A stretch of DNA of 28,857 nucleotides from a virus, in IMG/VR virus record IMGVR_UViG_3300009184_000152, positions 1 to 28,857 of that record; one strand, written 5' to 3'. Position numbers and translations under genes: made by a program. Below the pieces are notes generated by a model, which saw only the letters and a list, made by a program, of their open reading frames with translations, ran no database searches and was not told where the DNA came from. Shown here piece by piece: positions 19,622-26,688 of this stretch (positions are counted from its first letter, which is position 1; each line of letters begins with the position of its first letter).

Positions 19622-21733
19622 ATGCCATTACAAAAATTCCTGTTTAAACCGGGGGTCAACCGGGAAAACACACGATACACCACTGAAGGCGGTTGGTATG
19701 AGGGCGACAAGATTCGTTTCCGTCAGGGTAATCCCGAAAAGATCGGTGGCTGGACTGCGTTTGCCTTTGGCACTTTTACAGGTGTTTGCCGTTCGCTGTG
19801 GAATTGGATCACTTTAGCCGGTGAAAGTTTAGTAGGTGTCGGCACTAACGTGTATTTCTACATACTCAATGGCGGTGCTTATTACGACATTACCCCAATC
19901 CGAAAAACAATCACCCTCACAAATCCGTTTACTGCAACCAATGGCTCAAGTGTCATAGCAGTTTTTGAGACAAACCATGGGTGCGCAGATGGTGATACGG
20001 TTATCTATAGCGGTGGGGGTATTGTTGGTTTAGGTGGCAACATTACGGCGGGTGTTTTAACAAACACTTTTCAAATTTTGTTTGTTGATGATAACAATTA
20101 CAAAATTACAGTGTCTGCCACGGCTAATGCTACAGATGCTTCAGGCTCCCCCGGTGGCGGCACGGTCGTAACGCAATACGAAGTTAATACTGGCTCCTCA
20201 TATCAGGTGCCTCTTGTTGGCTGGGGTGCAGGTGTTTGGGGTGGTGGCACATGGGGTAATAGTCAAGCTACCTCTGCCTCGCTGTACATTTGGAATCAGC
20301 AGAACTTTGGTGAAGATTTACTGTACGGCCCTCGTGGCCAAGGCATTTACTACTGGAGTGCCAACGTAGGGTATGCACCAATTCAAATAACAATCAGTAT
20401 TGCATCTCCCGGAGTTATTACGTTACCCGCTGGGTTTTCGTTCCCTGATGGCACTTCAATTACGTTTACTTCTACAGGCGCATTACCGACCGGCTTGACT
20501 GTTGGCCAAGTTTATTTTGTAGTGAACTCAACGGGTGGCACATTTAATGTGTCTACTTCTATTGCAGGGACACCAATCACAACTGCTGGCGGTCAGTCTG
20601 GTACTCAACGTATTTCTCAACGAGGTATTGATTTAGCTGATGCGGGCGATGATGACGCTCCTATCTATCAAAACTATATTCTTGTGTCTGATGCCAGCCG
20701 TTTTGTACTTGTATTTGGTACAAACGATTATGGTAGTAGCATACTTAACCCAATGTTGATTCGTTGGTCAGATCAAGAAGATCCGTATACATGGACACCA
20801 CAGGCTACAAACCAAGCAGGTAGTCTGCAACTATCTCACGGTTCTCGAATTGTTACTGCTGTGCAGTCTCGTCAAGAGATTGTGGTATTTACAGATTCGT
20901 CGCTTTATTCATTGCAGTACGTAGGCCCACCTTTTGTGTGGACAGCACAACTTATTGCAGATAACGTGTCTATCGTTGGCCCTAATGCCGCCGTGATTGC
21001 ATCTGGCGCGGTGTACTGGATGGGCGTAGATAAATTTTATAAATACGATGGCCGAGTGCAGACATTGAACTGTGATTTGCGTCGTTATATTTTTAGTGAC
21101 TTTAATGCTCTCCAAGCCCAACAAGTCTATGCAGGCACTAACGAAGGCTTTAATGAAATCTGGTGGTTCTATTGTTCTGCCGATTCACTGGTAATTGATA
21201 AATACGTTATCTATAACTACGTTGAAAACGTCTGGAGTTATGGCAGCATGGGTCGTACAGCTTGGTTAGATTCTGGCCTGCTGCCCTTGCCTGTTGCCGC
21301 TACGTATGACAGTGAACTTGTACAACACGAAGATGGTGTAAACGCTTACGCTCTTGGAGAGCAGACAGCACTGTCCGCATACATTTCTTCGTCTGAATTT
21401 GACATTGGTGATGGCCACAACTTTGGTTATGTATGGCGCATATTGCCTGACTTAACGTTTGAGAACTCAACAACTAATCCTGTAAACGGCGACCCCGCCC
21501 AAGTTACTATGACTTTGTATCCGCTACAAAACTCTGGCTCTGGCACAGGGACTGCGGGCAGTGCAAGTGTTACTAAGGGTGCAACATACAACATCACTGA
21601 AGAATATACGGGGCAGGTTTATACCCGTGTTCGTGGTCGCCAGTTAATCTTTAAAATTGCCTCAGATCAGATTGGTACAACATGGCAGTTAGGTGCGCCT
21701 AGGCTAGATATCAGAGCAGACGGTAGGAGATAA
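19622..21733 (+). CDS. P22 gp10-like tail protein (packaged DNA stabilization family) with added beta-domains
   Basis: 703 residues. The start MPLQKFLFKPGVNRENTRYT then GGWYEGDKIRFRQGNPEKIG and GVCRSLWNWITLAGESLVGV is characteristic of phage proteins related to P22 gp10, part of the tail hub below gp4. The middle contains NPMLIRWSDQEDPYTWTPQA, IVVFTDSSLYSLQYVGPPF and WYFYCS-like NEIWWFYCSADSLVIDKYVI. The end has QLGAPRLDIRADGRR. Residues about 97-187 and especially 255-329 (ITISIASPGVITLPAGFSF; VGQVYFVVNSTGGTFNVST) are Thr/Gly-rich beta modules between conserved parts and look inserted. It most likely closes the tail hub. No enzyme motif. Confidence 0.87.
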   Translation: MPLQKFLFKPGVNRENTRYTTEGGWYEGDKIRFRQGNPEKIGGWTAFAFGTFTGVCRSLWNWITLAGESLVGVGTNVYFYILNGGAYYDITPIRKTITLTNPFTATNGSSVIAVFETNHGCADGDTVIYSGGGIVGLGGNITAGVLTNTFQILFVDDNNYKITVSATANATDASGSPGGGTVVTQYEVNTGSSYQVPLVGWGAGVWGGGTWGNSQATSASLYIWNQQNFGEDLLYGPRGQGIYYWSANVGYAPIQITISIASPGVITLPAGFSFPDGTSITFTSTGALPTGLTVGQVYFVVNSTGGTFNVSTSIAGTPITTAGGQSGTQRISQRGIDLADAGDDDAPIYQNYILVSDASRFVLVFGTNDYGSSILNPMLIRWSDQEDPYTWTPQATNQAGSLQLSHGSRIVTAVQSRQEIVVFTDSSLYSLQYVGPPFVWTAQLIADNVSIVGPNAAVIASGAVYWMGVDKFYKYDGRVQTLNCDLRRYIFSDFNALQAQQVYAGTNEGFNEIWWFYCSADSLVIDKYVIYNYVENVWSYGSMGRTAWLDSGLLPLPVAATYDSELVQHEDGVNAYALGEQTALSAYISSSEFDIGDGHNFGYVWRILPDLTFENSTTNPVNGDPAQVTMTLYPLQNSGSGTGTAGSASVTKGATYNITEEYTGQVYTRVRGRQLIFKIASDQIGTTWQLGAPRLDIRADGRR

Positions 21734-21736
21734 CCT

Positions 21737-22129
21737 ATGTCTATGCTTCAGAACCGGTCTTCACCAAACATACCGCAAGCACCTAAAGAGTACGATCAAA
21801 CGTACATGAATGCTTTGAGTAACGTGATTCGGTTGTTTTTTAATAACATCAACACGGTACAACAACTTAATCTGGCAAGTTTGAATCTTGACTTACGTAC
21901 ACTTCCTACGGATGCCGATCTACCTAACTTACGTATTGGCGACGTGTATCGGGATACCCAAGATGGCGTACAGGCCACAAGTCAAATGCTTCGTATTAAA
22001 GTTCCAGTTGAATTGACTGGAGTTTCAGGTTTAGGGGCAGTCGGTAGTGTTGGAGCCGTTGGAGGCACAATTACTAAGAATTTAACTGGTGTTTCTGGGG
22101 CTGGGGCAGTTGGCACAATGACCCCTTAG
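21737..22129 (+). CDS. Small tail protein with two C-terminal LTGV repeats
   Basis: 130 residues, three bases after the gp10-like gene. Residues 1-88 are a helical module (SSPNIPQAPKEYDQTYMNAL; VIRLFFNNINTVQQL) known from phage tail proteins next to gp10-like genes, followed by LPTDADLPNLRIGDVYRDTQ. The last 40 residues hold two copies of the LTGVxGxGAVG repeat that fills the protein at 9008-10195. This makes it an example of an otherwise conserved tail protein that has gained repeat units at its end. Function unknown; probably attached to the tail hub. Confidence 0.82.
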   Translation: MSMLQNRSSPNIPQAPKEYDQTYMNALSNVIRLFFNNINTVQQLNLASLNLDLRTLPTDADLPNLRIGDVYRDTQDGVQATSQMLRIKVPVELTGVSGLGAVGSVGAVGGTITKNLTGVSGAGAVGTMTP

Positions 22130-22163
22130 TACTAGAATATGACAAAACATAGAGGAGCCTATT

Positions 22164-23183
22164 ATGGGTACTGGAGTCGGTGAAGCGATGCTGCTTGGCG
22201 CGGCAATGGGTGGTGGCTCTGCCGCTATAACTGGTGGCGATCCTCTTAAAGGTGCCCTCCTCGGCGGCTTGACCGGCGGTGTTGGCTCGGGCATTGGTGG
22301 TGCTCTAGGTGGCGCGGCTGGTACGGAAGCGGCTTTGGCTACTGCGGGTACTGAGGCGGCTACAAATGCAACGATGGCGAATGCTTTACCTGCATCAAAC
22401 ATGATAGCTAATCCCATAGCTACTTCTGGTCTTCCAGCGGGTCAAAGTTTTGCACAGGCCAGCCAGTTGGCAAACACTACCTCCGGTGTTAATGCGGCAA
22501 TGAATCAGGCGCTTCCGCTTACAGGAAATTTAGGTGGCGCAGGTATCTCTGGCCTACCCGCCGCATCTACTTCTCCGTTTATACCTACTCCGTCTCCAAT
22601 TTCTGCACCTGCGGCAAGTGCGTCTGGAAACTTATTTAGTGATCCTATGAAATACATAGGAGATCATAAGTTCTTAGCTGGTTCTTCTGCTTTGGCTGGC
22701 GCTGTTGGTTCAAGACCCGACCCTTACATGCCGGAAGAATACAACGGCCCTCTCAAACGTTTCCGTCTTAGCTCAGACTATCGTGGCGTTACCCCCTACG
22801 CAGAAGGCGGCATTACTGATCTAGGCGCTATGGGTTATGACCGTATGGTTGGTGAACAACCTATGTACTCTTCTAACATGGCCGCTGGCGGCATCTCTAA
22901 TTTAGGTAGTTACTCTGATTACGCACGTGGTGGCCGTATGCTTAAAGGCCCCGGTGATGGCATGTCTGACAGCATCCCTGCAAGCATTGCAGGTAAGCGC
23001 CCTGCTCGTTTAGCTACTGAAGAGTTTGTTGTCCCCGCTGATGTGGTTTCCCACCTTGGTAACGGCTCCTCTGATGCAGGTGCCAAACAACTCTACGCCA
23101 TGATGGACAAAGTGCGTACCGCACGTACTGGCCGTAAGTCTCAGGGTCGTGAGATCAATCCCCAAAAGTACATGCCCGCATAA
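22164..23183 (+). CDS. Internal virion / DNA ejection protein candidate with glycine-zipper start
   Basis: 339 residues, preceded by GAGGAG. Residues 1-53 (GEAMLLGAAMGGGSAAITGG; GLTGGVGSGIGGALGGAAG) are a glycine-zipper segment suited to membrane insertion. The middle is Ala/Ser/Pro-rich and disordered. The C-terminal third holds three EGG/AGG/RGG motifs (AEGGITDLG at 213, AAGGIS at 240, ARGGRM at 254) and a conserved tail, DGMSDSIPASIAGKRPARLA, then EFVVPADVVSHLGNGSSDAG, seen in internal virion proteins of many phages. It probably travels in the head and enters the cell envelope. The tail may be a virion targeting region. Confidence 0.78.
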   Translation: MGTGVGEAMLLGAAMGGGSAAITGGDPLKGALLGGLTGGVGSGIGGALGGAAGTEAALATAGTEAATNATMANALPASNMIANPIATSGLPAGQSFAQASQLANTTSGVNAAMNQALPLTGNLGGAGISGLPAASTSPFIPTPSPISAPAASASGNLFSDPMKYIGDHKFLAGSSALAGAVGSRPDPYMPEEYNGPLKRFRLSSDYRGVTPYAEGGITDLGAMGYDRMVGEQPMYSSNMAAGGISNLGSYSDYARGGRMLKGPGDGMSDSIPASIAGKRPARLATEEFVVPADVVSHLGNGSSDAGAKQLYAMMDKVRTARTGRKSQGREINPQKYMPA

Positions 23184-23192
23184 GGAACAACC

Positions 23193-24317
23193 ATGTTAAT
23201 ACCTAGTAAATTTAGCGGTTATTCTTTTGATGGTTCACGCCGTTGCTTTGGCGGCGGTGGGGGTGGGGGTGGTGGTGATGGTACTAATAATGATGTATAC
23301 ACCCCAGCGTATACCCCACCTACAAATACAAATACAAACGTTACAAATACCGGTAATACAGCGGTTTCTACAGCCACCACTCCTTTTAGTAATATGGCTG
23401 TTAATACTCAACAAGGGTATAACACGTTGGCCGCACAGAAAGGTACGCCTTGGTTTCAATCCGGAAATGCTTATAACGAACTATTAAACCAAGGGTTTAC
23501 CAGCGGTCAGATTAAAGACTCCGCCAGTTCTATGTACGGTGCTCCGTCCGATTCCAACTGGGGCATGATGGTGCAAGATGCGGCTATGAAGTCTCCTACT
23601 GGCAGACCTATGGCAGGTTCTGATCAGTTCTTTCAGCCCGTCTATAACACGTCGTATCAAAACTACGCACGTCCTGCTACGCAATTTGACGTTAGCGCAT
23701 ACGGCACACAACCCACTAATTCGCCAGCTTTTAACTCTGGCATGTCCCGTGGTGCTATCAACCAAAGCCTTAATAACTTTTACAACACCAATTATCGGGA
23801 TAACCCAAATGGTGTGGGTATGGGTGATACGCTAGATTTTATGAGGCAAAACGGTATTAACCGTGATGACTTCCAAACGTGGGGTGGTGTAAAAAACTAC
23901 GGCCCTCAGATGTCTATGCCTTCAATGCAGACACAGGCACAACAGCCGTTTAATCCATTTAGCAATACTTCTGGGTTTGGTGGTTTACCAATGACTACTG
24001 GCTATGGTGGCTTTGGTAGCCTTGCTGGTGGTTTGTCGCCTTTTGTGACAAATCCAATGTACCAAATGCAACAGCCATATAACCCCTTTAGTTACCAACA
24101 GTCTTCTTATGGTGGCTACCAACCGTCTTATGGTGGTTATAGCGGCTTTGGCATGCAATCCCCATTTAGCTACCAACAGCAAGCACAACCTGCAATCCCA
24201 CCAAATTACGGCCCAAGTCAAGCTATTGTTGGCAGGTCTTCCCAAATGCGTGGCACCCCCAACGTGATGCGCCGTGCTGAAGGTGGCATTGCGTCTTTGA
24301 TGGATGATGTTGAATGA
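23193..24317 (+). CDS. Gln/Gly/Tyr/Pro-rich internal virion protein candidate
   Basis: 374 residues, with AAGGA upstream. It begins MLIPSKFSGYSFDGSRRCFG and a nine-glycine run, then Asn/Thr-rich spacer, a structured middle (NMAVNTQQGYNTLAAQKGTP; DSASSMYGAPSDSNWGMMV) and a low-complexity Tyr/Gly/Gln/Pro region (residues about 245-345, YNPFSYQQSSYGGYQPSYGG). It ends with MRRAEGGIASLMDDVE, carrying the AEGG motif shared with neighbouring ejection genes. No enzyme motif or signal peptide is seen. The order and motif suggest it belongs to the packaged ejection set; the function is not known. Confidence 0.75.
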   Translation: MLIPSKFSGYSFDGSRRCFGGGGGGGGGDGTNNDVYTPAYTPPTNTNTNVTNTGNTAVSTATTPFSNMAVNTQQGYNTLAAQKGTPWFQSGNAYNELLNQGFTSGQIKDSASSMYGAPSDSNWGMMVQDAAMKSPTGRPMAGSDQFFQPVYNTSYQNYARPATQFDVSAYGTQPTNSPAFNSGMSRGAINQSLNNFYNTNYRDNPNGVGMGDTLDFMRQNGINRDDFQTWGGVKNYGPQMSMPSMQTQAQQPFNPFSNTSGFGGLPMTTGYGGFGSLAGGLSPFVTNPMYQMQQPYNPFSYQQSSYGGYQPSYGGYSGFGMQSPFSYQQQAQPAIPPNYGPSQAIVGRSSQMRGTPNVMRRAEGGIASLMDDVE

Positions 24318-24745
24318 ACCTAACAATCCGTTCAGTAGATGTAAGCTACGTCCAACAAATCTGGCCTACGGTAAAACCGTACATTGAGGATGCGTTAAAC
24401 AAAGGCCATGACTTCCCTGACTGGGCGTATTGTTACAACATTGACCACGTACAACAATATGTAACTTCTGGGCAATGGCTCTTGTTAGTTGCTATTGATG
24501 AAGAGAAACAAATCCATGGTGCTTGCACCGTATCTTTTATAAACTACCCGCTTCATAGGGTAGCGTTTGTCACTTGCATTGGCGGTAAATTGATTTCTAA
24601 CCAAGCTACTTTTGAGCAATTAAAAGAGTTGCTTAAATCACATGGGGCAACGAAAATACAAGGTAGTGGCCGTGAAGCCATCGTGCGCTTGTGGAAACGT
24701 TACAACTTTGAACCGCGCAACACCTTAGTCGAGGTACTAATATGA
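24314..24745 (+). CDS. T7 gp13-like / GNAT-fold protein
   Basis: 143 residues, overlapping both neighbours by ATGA. The pattern MNLTIRSVDVSYVQQIWPTV, a central beta-strand set (WLLLVAIDEEKQIHGACTVS; HRVAFVTCIGGKL) and a C-terminal GSGREAIVRLWKRYNFEPRN resemble GNAT acetyltransferases and the small T7 gp13-type core protein. T7 gp13 is needed for normal ejection-core assembly; whether this protein binds acetyl-CoA is not known, since the usual QxxGxG/A pocket is not obvious. Its place inside the ejection block favours a virion or assembly role over a metabolic one. Confidence 0.72.
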   Translation: MNLTIRSVDVSYVQQIWPTVKPYIEDALNKGHDFPDWAYCYNIDHVQQYVTSGQWLLLVAIDEEKQIHGACTVSFINYPLHRVAFVTCIGGKLISNQATFEQLKELLKSHGATKIQGSGREAIVRLWKRYNFEPRNTLVEVLI

Positions 24746-26679
24746 GCTATTCCCGTAGACAACTTTACGCCATGGGTGAACCCCTTGGTGAATCTGTAAC
24801 CCGCAAAGAAGGTGGCCGTATTATTTATGGCGGCGGTGGCGGTGGTGGCCCAACAAACTCTACGGTTACGCAATCTAATGTGCCTGACTGGTTACGTCCT
24901 CAAGTTGAGAACGTACTTATGGGTGCGGGTAAAAACTTATTCCAAACTAAAAAAGTTGACAGTGGTCAAAAAGACGAAGCTGGTAATATCATTTACAACG
25001 AGGACATTACGGGTACTAAACCGTTTGTCCCTTACAGCAGTGATCCCTCTAAGTACGTAGCGGGTTTTAGCCCTCTGCAACAACAGGTTCAATACAATGC
25101 GGCCAACTTGCAAATGCCCGGCCAGTTTAATCAGGCTACGGGTTACGCTAACGCCGCCGCCCAAGGTGGTTTAGATACCGCTAATCAAGCCGCAGGTTAC
25201 GGTAACGCAGGTTTTCAGTCTGGCCAAATGGGTCAGGCTCTAGGTATGCAAGCGGCTCAACAGGCGGCTCAACGTGCGGCTGTAGCAGAACAAGCGGCTT
25301 ATGGTTACGGCGCACAAGGTCAGCAATCTGGCTTAATGGGTCAACAACTTGGTATTCAAGGTGGCCAATACTACGGCGGTATGGGTGCAGGTTACGGCCA
25401 ACAAGCCGCTGGTTTAGCAAATGCGGCTATGGGTTATGGTGGTATGGGTGCGGGCTATGGTAGCCAAGCCGCTAATTTAGCAAATACTGCTTTGGGTTAC
25501 GGCCAACGTGCTTCTACTATTGGTGAAATGGCATTGCAAGCCCAGCAAACTGGCCAAGGTATTACCGCGCAGTCTCAACGTCTAGCTGATCAACAAGCCG
25601 CCGCAGGAAGAGATTACGCCGCGCAGATGACCAATCCGTATGCGGTTCAGCAATACATGAACCCATATCAGTCTGCTGTGACTGATGTTCAATTAGCTTC
25701 AGCGCAACGCCAAGCTGATATTGCCGCTCAAGGTCGTAAAGCCGCCGCCGCTCGTGCGGGCGCGTTTGGTGGGTCACGTCAGGCTATTGAAAATGCTGAA
25801 GCTAATCGTGCTTTGGCTACACAGCAAGACATGATCCGTGCCCAAGGGCAACAAGCCGCCTACGACAAAGCAGTTCAAGCTATGCAGTATGGCTCCAATC
25901 TTGGTCTTCAAGGTTTGGGTGGTGCGCAATCTGGTCTAGGTACTGCCTTGCAAGGCGGTCAACTTGGTCTGTCTGGTATTGGCCAAGCCTTGGCGGGTCA
26001 GCAAGGTGCGCTGTCTGGTGTAGGTCAGGCTGGTGCTATGTATGGTCTGGGTATGCAGGGTGCGCAGTCAGGTCTTGCCGGTGTTAACGCCGCCAACCAA
26101 GCGTATCAAACTGGCATTCAAGGTGCAGGTATGGGTCTGCAAGGTGTGGATCGCCAACTGGCTGGTACTGCCCAAGGTATGCAAGGTGCTCAAGTTGGTC
26201 TGCAAGGTGTGGATCGTGCTTTGGCTTCCGGTCAACTTGCTCTTCAAGGTGCAGATCGCGGCCTAGCTGGTACTGCGCAAGGTATGCAGGGCGCACAGGT
26301 TGGTCTTCAAGGTGTCTCAGGACAACAAGCTGGTTATGGGTTAGCTAATCAATCTGCTGGGACTCTTGGTCAACTTGGCACACAGCAACTTGCTGCACAG
26401 ACAGGTATTCTTGGTTTGCAGAATCAGATTGGTGCACAGCAACAAGGTCAGCAACAGCAGATCATCAACCAAGCGATCCAGAACTACGCGCAAGCGCAAG
26501 AAGCGCCGATGACTGCGTTCAACCAATACAATGCTTTGTTGCGTGGCTACGCTGTCCCCGGCCAGACTACAACTCAATATCAAGCGCAACCTTCAATTAC
26601 TTCTCAAATGGCAGGTTTAGGTACAGCCGGTATCGGTGCGTTAGGTCTTTACAACGCCACAAGTGGCGCTCCACGATAA
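24742..26679 (+). CDS. Heptad-repeat internal virion / ejection protein
   Basis: 645 residues of Ala, Gly, Gln, Leu and Met-rich sequence. It starts MSYSRRQLYAMGEPLGESVT, then KEGGRIIYGGGGGGGP. Residues about 130-555 carry seven-residue periodicity; the clearest part is GLQGVDR, ALASGQL, ALQGADR, GLAGTAQ and so on (small-Leu-x-Gly). Exact longer repeats of 21 residues (211-252) and 35 residues (starts at 465 and 500) are multiples of seven. Such chains form packed helices that can line a channel through the envelope, as proposed for podovirus ejection proteins. A more charged helical region lies near residues 300-380. No lysozyme motif is seen. Confidence 0.78.
   Translation: MSYSRRQLYAMGEPLGESVTRKEGGRIIYGGGGGGGPTNSTVTQSNVPDWLRPQVENVLMGAGKNLFQTKKVDSGQKDEAGNIIYNEDITGTKPFVPYSSDPSKYVAGFSPLQQQVQYNAANLQMPGQFNQATGYANAAAQGGLDTANQAAGYGNAGFQSGQMGQALGMQAAQQAAQRAAVAEQAAYGYGAQGQQSGLMGQQLGIQGGQYYGGMGAGYGQQAAGLANAAMGYGGMGAGYGSQAANLANTALGYGQRASTIGEMALQAQQTGQGITAQSQRLADQQAAAGRDYAAQMTNPYAVQQYMNPYQSAVTDVQLASAQRQADIAAQGRKAAAARAGAFGGSRQAIENAEANRALATQQDMIRAQGQQAAYDKAVQAMQYGSNLGLQGLGGAQSGLGTALQGGQLGLSGIGQALAGQQGALSGVGQAGAMYGLGMQGAQSGLAGVNAANQAYQTGIQGAGMGLQGVDRQLAGTAQGMQGAQVGLQGVDRALASGQLALQGADRGLAGTAQGMQGAQVGLQGVSGQQAGYGLANQSAGTLGQLGTQQLAAQTGILGLQNQIGAQQQGQQQQIINQAIQNYAQAQEAPMTAFNQYNALLRGYAVPGQTTTQYQAQPSITSQMAGLGTAGIGALGLYNATSGAPR
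25372..25497 (+). repeat. Tandem 63-bp repeat in the ejection protein gene
   Basis: Two tandem copies (25372-25434 and 25435-25497), each encoding 21 residues, first YGGMGAGYGQQAAGLANAAM then G, second YGGMGAGYGSQAANLANTAL then G. Many silent differences show that the copies are not fresh duplications. The period keeps a heptad frame (3 x 7). Confidence 0.75.
26134..26319 (+). repeat. Direct repeat of about 81 bp at 105-bp spacing in the ejection protein gene
   Basis: The stretch from 26134 (codes for GLQGVDRQLAGTAQGMQGAQ and VGLQGV) is repeated from 26239 (codes for ALQGADRGLAGTAQGMQGAQ and VGLQGV). The 105-base offset equals 35 codons or five heptads, so the repeat keeps the helical phase. 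Silent changes indicate an older duplication. Confidence 0.75.
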
Positions 26680-26688
26680 GGTTAAATC

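Noticed and set aside
23250-23282. Glycine-coding G-rich tract as a phase-variation switch
   Set aside because: The longest pure G runs are only about five bases and are broken by T; slippage switching usually needs longer uniform tracts.
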